A stretch of 5,386 nucleotides of DNA from Bacillota bacterium (GCA_017619985.1 JAFZRG010000002.1:1-5386); one strand, 5' to 3'; shown: positions 1 to 5,174, counted from the stretch's first letter. Translations and numbers: made by a program. The notes: generated by a model from the sequence alone, not told the origin.

Positions 1-203
1 AGAAGGTGGGAGAGGAATCTACCGAGGTGATCGTCGCAGGCAAGGGCGGCGATAAAAAGGAAACGGTCTACGAGATCGCGGACCTGGCCTATCACGTGAT
101 GGTCCTGATGACCGAGATGGGCATCTCGGTCGAAGATGTGCGGAAGGAACTCGCCTCCCGCCACGTCATCGATCACAAGGTGAAGCAGGAAAAGATGGTT
201 TAA
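1..203 (+). CDS. hisE: Phosphoribosyl-ATP pyrophosphatase, C-terminal part (5' end outside window)
   Basis: HisE hydrolyses phosphoribosyl-ATP to phosphoribosyl-AMP and pyrophosphate, the second step of cytoplasmic histidine biosynthesis. The frame is open from the left edge (first full codon at 3, Lys), so the visible 66 residues are the C-terminal part. They show the family hallmarks in order: KVGEESTEV, which carries the paired and spaced glutamates of the metal site; then VYEIADLAYH, with the E-x-x-D pair of the second metal-binding helix; then a final helix ending in ELASRH. This is the all-alpha MazG-like NTP pyrophosphatase fold. The GTG at position 6 is internal to a conserved motif and is not a start. 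The N-terminus, and whether the protein is a HisI-HisE fusion, cannot be judged. The gene is probably last in its transcript, because a strong terminator begins 10 bases after the stop. Confidence 0.9.
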   Translation, partial: KVGEESTEVIVAGKGGDKKETVYEIADLAYHVMVLMTEMGISVEDVRKELASRHVIDHKVKQEKMV

Positions 204-212
204 AACAATAGG

Positions 213-242
213 AAAAGCCTCCGGACACTCCGGAGGCTTTTT
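213..242 (+). terminator. Intrinsic terminator after hisE, probably bidirectional
   Basis: A perfect 13-bp inverted repeat (213-225 AAAAGCCTCCGGA, loop CAC at 226-228, 229-241 TCCGGAGGCTTTT) is followed by one more T. On the plus strand the hairpin ends in five Ts, 10 bases past the hisE stop. The A-run on the left arm gives a four-U tract on the minus strand, so it can also stop transcripts of the convergent gene whose stop codon is at 248-250. It lies between two convergent genes and likely serves both. Confidence 0.92.
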
Positions 243-247
243 GATGT

Positions 248-1219
248 CTATTTCAGGGCTGCCAGTTGCTGCGAATTCTTTTCTCTGCGGTCGTCCGGGC
301 CGGTACTGATGAGCTCGGTGGTCAGGTAGTCCGGGGCGATGCGGGCGATAAGTTCCTTTACGCCCGGCGCAGTAAAGGGCCGGTGCTGGTCCCGCTGGAA
401 CACGTGCCAGAACATGTCGCCTGTCCGTTCTCTATACGTCCCGTGAAGCCTGGGCGGCGCCGCCTTGACCTTTTCCGCGTATTCCCCGGAGACCGAGGCG
501 TTCAGATGGATGCCCCGCGCGCTTTCGCACAGGTCGAATCCGGCTGCTTCGTGGGCATCCAGCACGGAATGGATGTACCTTACGGCCTCGTCCTGGGAGC
601 GCAGGGACGTGTCGGTGTTCATCAGATGACCCGTGTCCAGCATGATGCCTTTGTTCGGATAGTTGACCGAAGCCAGCATGTCTCTTGTGATCTCAGGCCT
701 CTTCAGGTTCATCCCCGGCTGCCAGAGGTTTTCGAGAAGCAGCAGGGGACCGTCCGTCTTTCCTTCGAACAGGATGTTCAGCATGTCCGCGCAGGCTTCG
801 CAGATCTCCTCGTCCGTGCGCAGATAATCCTCCGTGAACGATTCGATCACGCGCGACTCCGCGATGTGGAATACGAGATATTCCGCGCCGAACCGGTCTG
901 CCCAGTGCAGATCCCGGCGGAACTTGTCCAGCAGAGTGTCCCGGGTCAGCGGGCCGCCGTAGTAGGCCTCCGCTTCTTCGAACGTGCCGAATTCGTCCAG
1001 CAGCGCCTGTCCGTCGCCGGTCCACAGCGCGTACCAGCAGGGCACGCAGGACATGTGCAGACCTGTCACGAGGGCAGGGTCGACCAGACCCTCCGCGGGG
1101 TCGTCGATCACCTGGAGTTCCAGTCCGTCGTAGCCTTCCAGCTGCCGCTTCTTCTCTTGTTCATCCGCGAGGAAATCCGCGTCTCCTTCGCAGGTCGTCA
1201 GGTTGAATGCCAATCTCAT
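248..1219 (-). CDS. Sugar phosphate isomerase/epimerase-like TIM-barrel protein (xylose isomerase-like / AP endonuclease family 2 fold)
   Basis: This 323-residue soluble protein has the strand-end pattern of xylose isomerase-like TIM barrels (family PF01261). Barrel strands and likely metal or substrate ligands in order are: MRLAFNL at the N-terminus (strand 1), YLVFHIAE (His118), LLLLENLW (Glu163), GIMLDTGHLMNT (Asp195, His198), GIHLNAS (His238), a D-x-H near 277-279 (RDQH), and YLTTELIS (Glu302). Spaced Glu/Asp/His ligands of this kind usually bind a divalent metal in sugar isomerases, epimerases and endonuclease IV. The substrate cannot be assigned. An EndoIV role seems unlikely because its fuller metal-ligand set is not obvious. 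The ATG at 1219 is chosen because it opens strand 1 and an in-frame TGA lies five codons upstream. There is no well-spaced Shine-Dalgarno: AAAGG sits only one base before the ATG. The gene is monocistronic here, divergent from the lipoprotein gene and convergent with hisE. Confidence 0.8.
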   Translation of the reverse strand: MRLAFNLTTCEGDADFLADEQEKKRQLEGYDGLELQVIDDPAEGLVDPALVTGLHMSCVPCWYALWTGDGQALLDEFGTFEEAEAYYGGPLTRDTLLDKFRRDLHWADRFGAEYLVFHIAESRVIESFTEDYLRTDEEICEACADMLNILFEGKTDGPLLLLENLWQPGMNLKRPEITRDMLASVNYPNKGIMLDTGHLMNTDTSLRSQDEAVRYIHSVLDAHEAAGFDLCESARGIHLNASVSGEYAEKVKAAPPRLHGTYRERTGDMFWHVFQRDQHRPFTAPGVKELIARIAPDYLTTELISTGPDDRREKNSQQLAALK

Positions 1220-1225
1220 GCCTTT

Positions 1226-1234
1226 ATTGTATCA
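1226..1234 (-). promoter_or_regulatory. Candidate extended -10 promoter of the TIM-barrel gene
   Basis: Read on the minus strand, TG-A-TACAAT (TG at 1234-1233, TACAAT at 1231-1226) matches an extended -10 element with five of six bases of TATAAT. No good -35 hexamer is seen at 16-18 bases spacing. The hexamer ends only six bases before the ATG, so transcription would begin at or next to the start codon. Weaker alternatives lie farther upstream, for example TATAGT at 1258-1253, and would give a conventional leader. Confidence 0.4.
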
Positions 1235-1267
1235 CTAAATCTTCATCCTTCTACTATATTCCGGACT

Positions 1268-1283
1268 TATAATGTGCTATACT
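1268..1283 (+). promoter_or_regulatory. Candidate promoter (-10 elements) of the trigger-factor-like lipoprotein gene
   Basis: Two overlapping candidates sit upstream of the lipoprotein gene: a perfect TATAAT at 1268-1273, and an extended -10 TG-C-TATACT at 1275-1283. Neither has a convincing -35 hexamer, which fits the extended -10 type better. A start near 1290 would give a leader of about 34 bases that includes the ribosome binding site AAAGGGG at 1305-1311. The region is AT-rich compared with its surroundings and is shared with the divergent minus-strand gene. Confidence 0.5.
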
Positions 1284-1323
1284 TAATTGTTTTTACATGC
1301 TGAGAAAGGGGATATTACACTCT

Positions 1324-2412
1324 ATGAATAAGAAAAGCATTTTAGCGCTGCTGCTGGCCCTCGCCATGGTCTTCAGTATGGCAGCGTGCACAAAGGATAA
1401 GGACAACGGTTCGGACAGCGGCGACCTGCCCGCATACAGCCAGGGCATCGACGAGAACGGGTTCTTCGAGGGGGTCACCGCGAAGGATCACGTGACCCTG
1501 GGCCAGTACGAAGGCATCGAAGTGCCCGCATCCGAAGTCACGGTCGCGAAATCCGAGATCGAAGATGAGATCGCCGAAATGGTGTCGAGCTACACCGAGA
1601 CGAAGGAAGTCATGGACCGCGCGGCGCAGCTGGGCGATACCGTCAATATCGACTACGAAGGTTATATGGACGGCGAACAGTTCGACGGTGGCACCGGCAA
1701 CAACCCGAGCCTGGTTCTGGGCAGCGGCAGCTTCATCGACGGGTTCGAGGACGGCATCGTCGGCCACAAGGTCGGCGACAACTTCGACCTGGATCTGCAC
1801 TTCCCGGATCCGTATCCCAACAATACAGATCTGTCCGGCAAAGCGGTCACGTTCATCGTGACCCTGAATTCCATCAGCGAGACGGTCGAACCGTCGCTCA
1901 CCGACAGCTTCGTGGCTGAACATTTCCAGGAGGACTACGGCTATACGACGGTCGCGGAGATGCGCAGCGGCATCGAAGAAGAGCTGAGGGAGAACAAGAT
2001 CTACGATTACGTGCTCACGCAGATCGAGAACTTCGCCGTTTCCGAAGTTCCCGAATCCATGGTCCAGTACGAAGCGGGCTGCATGAAGCTCTATTATGAG
2101 CAATTTGCTGCCATGTACGGCATGACGCTGGATGATTTCGTCTCCGGCTACGGTGTTTCGTCCTTCGACGAGCTGGTCGAGATGTTCCGGGAAGAACTGA
2201 CGGCATCCGCCCGCAATTCCCTGATCTATCAGGCGATCGCGGAAGACAAGGGGCTGTCGGTCACCGATGAGGAAATGGATGCGGAATTCGCCGACATGGA
2301 CGAAAGCTCTCTGAAAGACATCAAGGATTACTACGGCGTGCCCTATATCAAGTGCATGATGCTGAACTCCAAGGTGGCGACGCTGATCCGCGATTCGGCG
2401 GTCGTCCAGTAA
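1324..2412 (+). CDS. Secreted lipoprotein with FKBP-type prolyl isomerase and trigger-factor C-terminal domains
   Basis: This 362-residue protein is probably an extracytoplasmic folding factor on the outer face of the membrane. Residues 1-22 form a lipoprotein signal: positive MNKK, a hydrophobic run, then M-A-A-C with Cys22 as the likely lipidated residue. A polar linker follows to about residue 55. Residues 70-100 resemble the helix leading into the trigger factor PPIase domain. Residues about 100-185 are the FKBP domain: GDTVNIDYEGYMDGEQFDGG, then LGSGSFIDGFEDGIVGHKVGD, then FPDPYPN and AVTFIVTLNSI. Residues about 190-362 match the trigger factor C-terminal chaperone region (LTDSFVAEHF, VPESMVQYE, SLIYQAIAEDKGLSVTDEEM). 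The ribosome-docking GFRxGKxP motif of true trigger factor is absent, so this is not the cytoplasmic Tig. The start is ATG 1324: it begins the signal peptide and follows AAAGGGG at 1305-1311. The in-frame ATG at 1297 lacks a ribosome site. No hairpin terminator follows the gene. Confidence 0.88.
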   Translation: MNKKSILALLLALAMVFSMAACTKDKDNGSDSGDLPAYSQGIDENGFFEGVTAKDHVTLGQYEGIEVPASEVTVAKSEIEDEIAEMVSSYTETKEVMDRAAQLGDTVNIDYEGYMDGEQFDGGTGNNPSLVLGSGSFIDGFEDGIVGHKVGDNFDLDLHFPDPYPNNTDLSGKAVTFIVTLNSISETVEPSLTDSFVAEHFQEDYGYTTVAEMRSGIEEELRENKIYDYVLTQIENFAVSEVPESMVQYEAGCMKLYYEQFAAMYGMTLDDFVSGYGVSSFDELVEMFREELTASARNSLIYQAIAEDKGLSVTDEEMDAEFADMDESSLKDIKDYYGVPYIKCMMLNSKVATLIRDSAVVQ

Positions 2413-2429
2413 GCCCTGCGGAAATCGTG

Positions 2430-2458
2430 TTGACACACAACGAAGTCAGGTGTAAATT
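2430..2458 (+). promoter_or_regulatory. Promoter of the serCA leader transcript
   Basis: A perfect TTGACA -35 box (2430-2435) is followed after exactly 17 bases by TAAATT (2453-2458, four of six bases of TATAAT). Transcription would start near 2465, giving about 30 bases of leader before the leader peptide ATG at 2495. A second -10-like hexamer, TATATT at 2464-2469, has no good partner -35. The promoter begins 18 bases after the lipoprotein stop codon. Confidence 0.75.
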
Positions 2459-2494
2459 ATTCGTATATTGAAACAAATTCCGGAAAGGACGCAG

Positions 2495-2587
2495 ATGAAG
2501 CACTTTGCAAGCGCAAGTACATCTACCTCTACCAAGGGAGGCTCCGGGTCTCCCCTGATTGCATTGCGTCTGGTTCCGGCAAGGTAG
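2495..2587 (+). CDS. Serine-rich leader peptide of the serCA operon (30 aa, candidate attenuator peptide)
   Basis: A 30-codon ORF lies between the TTGACA promoter and serC. It starts at ATG 2495, five bases after an AAAGGA ribosome site (2484-2489), and stops at TAG 2585-2587. Residues 5-19 read ASASTSTSTKGGSGS: six of these fifteen are Ser, with Thr and Gly filling most of the rest. Ser codons are AGC 2510, AGT 2516, TCT 2522, TCT 2528, TCC 2543 and TCT 2549, so both AGY- and UCN-reading tRNA-Ser species are needed. The ORF ends about 30 bases before an intrinsic terminator that precedes a serine biosynthesis operon. By analogy with trp, his and thr leaders, I infer that ribosome stalling at Ser codons reports scarcity of charged tRNA-Ser. 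The peptide itself probably has no function. No homologue could be checked. Confidence 0.8.
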   Translation: MKHFASASTSTSTKGGSGSPLIALRLVPAR

Positions 2588-2648
2588 ATGGTTTTATAGG
2601 ATCTATCGTTACACATACCGGAAGGCAGACGCCTTCCGGTTTTTCTTT
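2520..2648 (+). promoter_or_regulatory. Candidate serine-responsive transcription attenuator (mutually exclusive RNA helices)
   Basis: Region 1 (2520-2528, CATCTACCT) spans Ser codons of the leader peptide and is perfectly complementary over 9 bp to region 2 (2582-2590, AGGTAGATG), which contains the leader stop codon. Region 2 can instead pair forward with 2601-2607 (ATCTATC; GGTAGAT at 2583-2589, 7 bp with one G-U). That helix is flanked by a 6-bp helix of TTCCGG (2574-2579) with CCGGAA (2618-2623), which would occupy the left arm of the terminator at 2617-2640. The long forward structure (2574-2623) is therefore an antiterminator. Region 1 with 2 would exclude it, since the TTCCGG pairing would then form a pseudoknot. 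Predicted logic: stalling on Ser codons masks region 1 and allows the antiterminator; a ribosome at the stop codon covers region 2 and lets the terminator form. Pairings were found by eye, without energy calculation. Confidence 0.65.
2617..2648 (+). terminator. Intrinsic terminator in the serCA leader (attenuator terminator)
   Basis: A perfect 10-bp stem, ACCGGAAGGC (2617-2626) with GCCTTCCGGT (2631-2640), encloses the loop AGAC and runs into TTTTCTTT (2641-2648). It lies between the leader peptide stop and the serC start, so it must be bypassed for serC and serA expression. Because the upstream lipoprotein gene has no terminator of its own, this hairpin may also catch transcripts reading through from that gene. 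Confidence 0.93.
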
Positions 2649-2675
2649 ATCCGCGCGCAGGCGCAAGGAGGCATC

Positions 2676-3773
2676 ATGGCAAACAAGGAAAGAGTATTCA
2701 ATTTCTCGGCGGGACCCTCGGCGATCCCCGAGGACGTACTGCTGCAGGCGCAAAAAGACCTGTTCATTTATCCGGGAGCTGGCTGCTCCGTCCTGGAGAT
2801 GAGCCACAGAAGCGCGAGCTTCCAGGAGATCATCGACAATGCGGAGGCAAGTCTTCGCCGCATCATGGACATTCCGGACGATTACGCGGTGCTGTTCATG
2901 CAGGGCGGCGCGACGCTGCAGTTCTCGGCTGTTGCCATGAACCTCGCAAAGCAGGGCCAGAAAGCGGCTTACGCGGTCACCGGGCAGTTTTCCAAAAAGG
3001 CTCTCGCAGAAGGCAAGCGCTGGACGGACGCGGTGAAGATCGCGGACTCTTCCGATAAAAACTTCTCGTATATCCCCGACATCACGGAGGATATGGTGCC
3101 GCAGGACGCTGCATACTTCCACATCTGCGCCAACAACACGATCTACGGCACGACCTGGTGGAGAAAGCCCGAGACAGGGAAGGTGCCGTTCGTCGCGGAC
3201 TGGTCGAGCGCCATTCTCGGAGCACAGATCAAGGTGATCGATCACGATCTGATCTACGCCGGCGCGCAGAAGAACATGGGCCCCTCCGGTATGGCGGTGG
3301 TCATCGCGAAGAAAGAACTGATCGACAGGGAGATCGATCCGGTCGTGCCCATCATGTTGAACTACAAGGTCGCGATGGACAACGGCTCCATGTACAACAC
3401 GCCTCCGTGCTTCTCCATCTACATGGCGGGTCTGATGTTCGGCTGGGTCGAAAAGAACGGCGGCGTCGCGGCGATGGAAAAGCGCAACCACGACAGAGCG
3501 GCTGCGCTGTACGAGTATATCGATAATTCGAAGACGTTCAGCAATCCCGTGCGGCCCTGTGACCGCTCCATCACCAACGTCACCTTTACGCTTCCCACGC
3601 AGGAAGACACGGACGCTTTCCTGAAGATGGCGAAGGGCAGAGGGATGATCAATCTGAAGGGTCACCGGAGCGTAGGCGGCTGCCGCGCGTCCATGTACAA
3701 CGGCCTGCCCGACGAGGCAGCTCCGGCCCTTATCGCGTGCATGAAGGACTTCGAAGCAGGAAAGAGAGAATAG
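2676..3773 (+). CDS. serC: Phosphoserine aminotransferase
   Basis: SerC is a cytoplasmic PLP enzyme that transfers an amino group from glutamate to 3-phosphohydroxypyruvate, giving phosphoserine, the second step of the phosphorylated serine pathway. The same enzyme often acts on 4-phosphohydroxythreonine in vitamin B6 synthesis. The protein is 365 residues, normal for the family. Visible hallmarks are FNFSAGPSAIPEDVL near the N-terminus, FMQGGATLQF (74-83) for cofactor phosphate binding, HICANNTIYGT (149-159), FVADWSS (172-178, Asp175 toward the pyridine nitrogen), YAGAQKNMGPSG (194-205, Lys199 as the Schiff-base lysine) and GHRSVGGCRASMYNG (329-343) near the C-terminus. The ATG at 2676 is preceded by AAGGAGG at 2665-2671. 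In-frame extension farther upstream would translate through the attenuator and is rejected. serA follows after two bases, so the two genes are almost certainly cotranscribed. Confidence 0.97.
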   Translation: MANKERVFNFSAGPSAIPEDVLLQAQKDLFIYPGAGCSVLEMSHRSASFQEIIDNAEASLRRIMDIPDDYAVLFMQGGATLQFSAVAMNLAKQGQKAAYAVTGQFSKKALAEGKRWTDAVKIADSSDKNFSYIPDITEDMVPQDAAYFHICANNTIYGTTWWRKPETGKVPFVADWSSAILGAQIKVIDHDLIYAGAQKNMGPSGMAVVIAKKELIDREIDPVVPIMLNYKVAMDNGSMYNTPPCFSIYMAGLMFGWVEKNGGVAAMEKRNHDRAAALYEYIDNSKTFSNPVRPCDRSITNVTFTLPTQEDTDAFLKMAKGRGMINLKGHRSVGGCRASMYNGLPDEAAPALIACMKDFEAGKRE

Positions 3774-3775
3774 AT

Positions 3776-4933
3776 ATGTTTACGATCAGGAAATTCAACA
3801 ATATCTCCGACGCGATCTACGAGAGCCTGCCGCTCGGCGAATATAAATTCGTCACGGAAGGAGACGATTACGATGCGGCTATCGTGCGCAGCGCGGATCT
3901 GAAGGAAACGCAGTTCCCGCCCGAACTCTGCGCCATCGCCAGAGCCGGCGCGGGGGTCAACAACATCCCGCTCGACAGATGCTGCGAGCAGGGCATCGTC
4001 GTATTCAATACGCCCGGCGCCAACGCGAACGCCGTCAAGGAACTCGTGATCTGCGCGCTGCTGCTTTCCTGCCGCCGCATCGTGCCCGGCATCGAATGGG
4101 TCGAGAAACAGGATGCGGACGTCGCCAAGAACATGGAGAAGGCGAAAAAGAACTTTGTGGGATCCGAGATCGCGGGCAAGACGCTCGGCGTCGTCGGACT
4201 GGGCGCCGTCGGCGTCATGGTGGCCAACGCAGCTGCCGCGCTCGGCATGCACGTCCTGGGCTGTGACCCGTATCTGTCCGTCGAGATGGCGCTGCGCCTG
4301 GACAGCAGGGTGCAGGTTGTAAAGACGAACGACGAGATCTACAGGGCGGCGGATTTCGTCACGCTGCACGTGCCCGAAAACGACGCGACCCGCGGCATGA
4401 TCAACAGGGACAAGATCGCGCTCATGAAGAACGACGTGGCGATCCTGAACTTCGCGAGAGGCGGCCTGGTCGTGGACGACGATATCCTGGAAGCGATCGA
4501 GAACGGGCAGATCGACATCTACATCACGGACTTTCCCAACGACAAGATCAACCATCACGACCGCGTGATCGCCATGCCGCATCTCGGTGCTTCTACGCCG
4601 GAAGCGGAGGAAAACTGCGCGAAGATGGCTGCGGCCGAGCTCAAAGAGTTCCTGACCACGGGCAACATCCGCAACAGCGTCAATTTCCCGCCGTGCGAGA
4701 TGCCTGCTTTTGAAGATTACCGTGTGACCGTCATCAACCGCAACATCCCGAACATGATCGGTCAGATGTCCGCAGCGCTCACCGCGGAGGATTACAACAT
4801 CGAGCACATGAACAACCGCGGCAAGGGCGACTGGGCCTATACGGTATTCGACGTGAACAAAAAGCCTTCCGATACCCTGATCGCCGCGCTGAACGCGATC
4901 GACGGCGTCGTGAAGGTGAGGGTCATCGAATAA
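3776..4933 (+). CDS. serA: D-3-phosphoglycerate dehydrogenase, short form with C-terminal ACT domain
   Basis: SerA oxidises 3-phosphoglycerate to 3-phosphohydroxypyruvate with NAD, the committed step of serine synthesis. The 385-residue protein shows the D-isomer 2-hydroxyacid dehydrogenase plan. It has a substrate-side segment IARAGAGVNNIPLD (54-67), a Rossmann motif GLGAVG (141-146) with Asp164 (GCDPY) positioned to bind the NAD ribose, NFARGG with catalytic Arg228, and MPHLGAST with catalytic His269. The usual catalytic Glu region (DVFxxEP in many relatives) reads TDFPND (251-256) here, and the Arg-to-His distance is shorter than in E. coli SerA. Residues about 315-385 (YRVTVINRNIPNMIGQM to KVRVIE) form an ACT domain, typical of allosteric serine binding. 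The ATG at 3776 lies two bases after the serC stop, with GGAAAGAGAG upstream as the ribosome site. An in-frame ATG at 3737 inside serC is less likely. No terminator hairpin is seen directly after the stop. Confidence 0.95.
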   Translation: MFTIRKFNNISDAIYESLPLGEYKFVTEGDDYDAAIVRSADLKETQFPPELCAIARAGAGVNNIPLDRCCEQGIVVFNTPGANANAVKELVICALLLSCRRIVPGIEWVEKQDADVAKNMEKAKKNFVGSEIAGKTLGVVGLGAVGVMVANAAAALGMHVLGCDPYLSVEMALRLDSRVQVVKTNDEIYRAADFVTLHVPENDATRGMINRDKIALMKNDVAILNFARGGLVVDDDILEAIENGQIDIYITDFPNDKINHHDRVIAMPHLGASTPEAEENCAKMAAAELKEFLTTGNIRNSVNFPPCEMPAFEDYRVTVINRNIPNMIGQMSAALTAEDYNIEHMNNRGKGDWAYTVFDVNKKPSDTLIAALNAIDGVVKVRVIE

Positions 4934-4962
4934 AATATTTCCGCGTCTGCCTAAAAAAGTGC

Positions 4963-4991
4963 TTGCTTTTCTTTCCGCCTTGTCGTAATAT
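4963..4991 (+). promoter_or_regulatory. Candidate tRNA-Leu promoter
   Basis: TTGCTT (4963-4968) and TAATAT (4986-4991) are separated by 17 bases, and an A-tract (4953-4958) lies just upstream like an UP element. The predicted start near 4998 is about six bases before the tRNA 5' end at 5004. Both hexamers are imperfect. An alternative -10, TATAAA at 4989-4994, has a poorer spacing to the -35. Confidence 0.55.
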
Positions 4992-5003
4992 AAATACTGT
5001 TCT

Positions 5004-5090
5004 GCAGGTATGGCGGAATTGGCAGACGCGCACGGTTCAGGTCCGTGTGAAAGCAATTTCATGGAGGTTCGACTCCTCTTACCTGCACCA
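5004..5090 (+). tRNA. tRNA-Leu, anticodon CAG
   Basis: All parts of a class II tRNA are present over 87 bases. The acceptor stem is GCAGGTA (5004-5010) with TACCTGC (5080-5086). The D stem is GCG (5013-5015) with CGC (5027-5029). The anticodon stem is CACGG (5031-5035) with CCGTG (5043-5047), around a loop TTCAGGT with anticodon CAG at 5038-5040. A long variable arm, TGAAA-GCAA-TTTCA (5048-5061), marks it as a Leu/Ser/Tyr class molecule. The T arm is GGAGG (5063-5067), loop TTCGACT, CCTCT (5075-5079) with one G-U pair. Discriminator A5087 and a genomically encoded CCA (5088-5090) complete it. It decodes CUG, a common Leu codon in the neighbouring genes. Confidence 0.97.
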
Positions 5091-5096
5091 CAAAAG

Positions 5097-5128
5097 AAAC
5101 GGCGTCCCACCGGGGCGCCGTTTTGTTG
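5097..5128 (+). terminator. Intrinsic terminator after tRNA-Leu
   Basis: A 12-bp stem (5097-5108 AAACGGCGTCCC with 5112-5123 GGGGCGCCGTTT, one G-U pair) encloses a three-base loop, ACC, and is followed by a short interrupted T-tract through 5127 (TTTTGTTG counted from 5121). It begins six bases past the tRNA CCA end. It would end the tRNA transcript and also any read-through from serA, which has no terminator of its own. Confidence 0.85.
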
Positions 5129-5157
5129 CGAAAACGCAAATACCCGGGGTCGACCCC
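5126..5157 (+). repeat. Two small inverted repeats upstream of the permease gene
   Basis: TTGCG-AAAA-CGCAA (5126-5139) is a 5-bp hairpin with an A4 loop that starts in the tail of the tRNA terminator. GGGGTCGACCCC (5146-5157) is a perfect 12-bp palindrome ending 17 bases before the permease ATG and four bases before its ribosome site. Either could be an operator half or an RNA element in the permease leader, or chance. No convincing promoter for the permease is seen between 5129 and 5174. Confidence 0.4.
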
Positions 5158-5174
5158 AACTAAGGAGAACTTTT

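Noticed and set aside
266..1303. Long plus-strand open frame opposite the TIM-barrel gene
   Set aside because: Its translation shows no family motifs, whereas the minus-strand frame has clear barrel motifs; it is a GC-rich antisense shadow.
1342..2436. Long minus-strand open frame opposite the lipoprotein gene
   Set aside because: It is rich in His/Arg/Val-type shadow composition, without domains or a ribosome site; the plus strand encodes a clear FKBP lipoprotein.
2495..2587. Leader ORF as a threonine or glycine sensor, not a serine sensor
   Set aside because: Thr (three) and Gly (three) codons are present, but Ser codons are twice as many and the operon makes serine; kept only as a possible secondary input.
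2465..2650. T-box riboswitch (serine type) upstream of serC
   Set aside because: The conserved T-box antiterminator sequence and a stem I with an AG bulge and specifier loop are not seen; the leader is short and contains a translated-looking ORF.
2559..2675. N-terminal extension of serC by 39 codons
   Set aside because: It would be translated through the terminator hairpin and lies outside the conserved family start; ATG 2676 has an AAGGAGG site.
2529..3665. Minus-strand open frame opposite serC
   Set aside because: serC is unambiguous on the plus strand; the antisense frame is a codon-bias artefact and crosses the attenuator hairpin.
3737..3775. Earlier in-frame start for serA inside serC
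   Set aside because: Family proteins begin close to the MFTIRKF sequence, and ATG 3776 directly follows the serC stop with a usable ribosome site.
4963..5163. Small plus-strand ORF across the tRNA
   Set aside because: It overlaps the tRNA-Leu gene and its terminator completely; no coding evidence.
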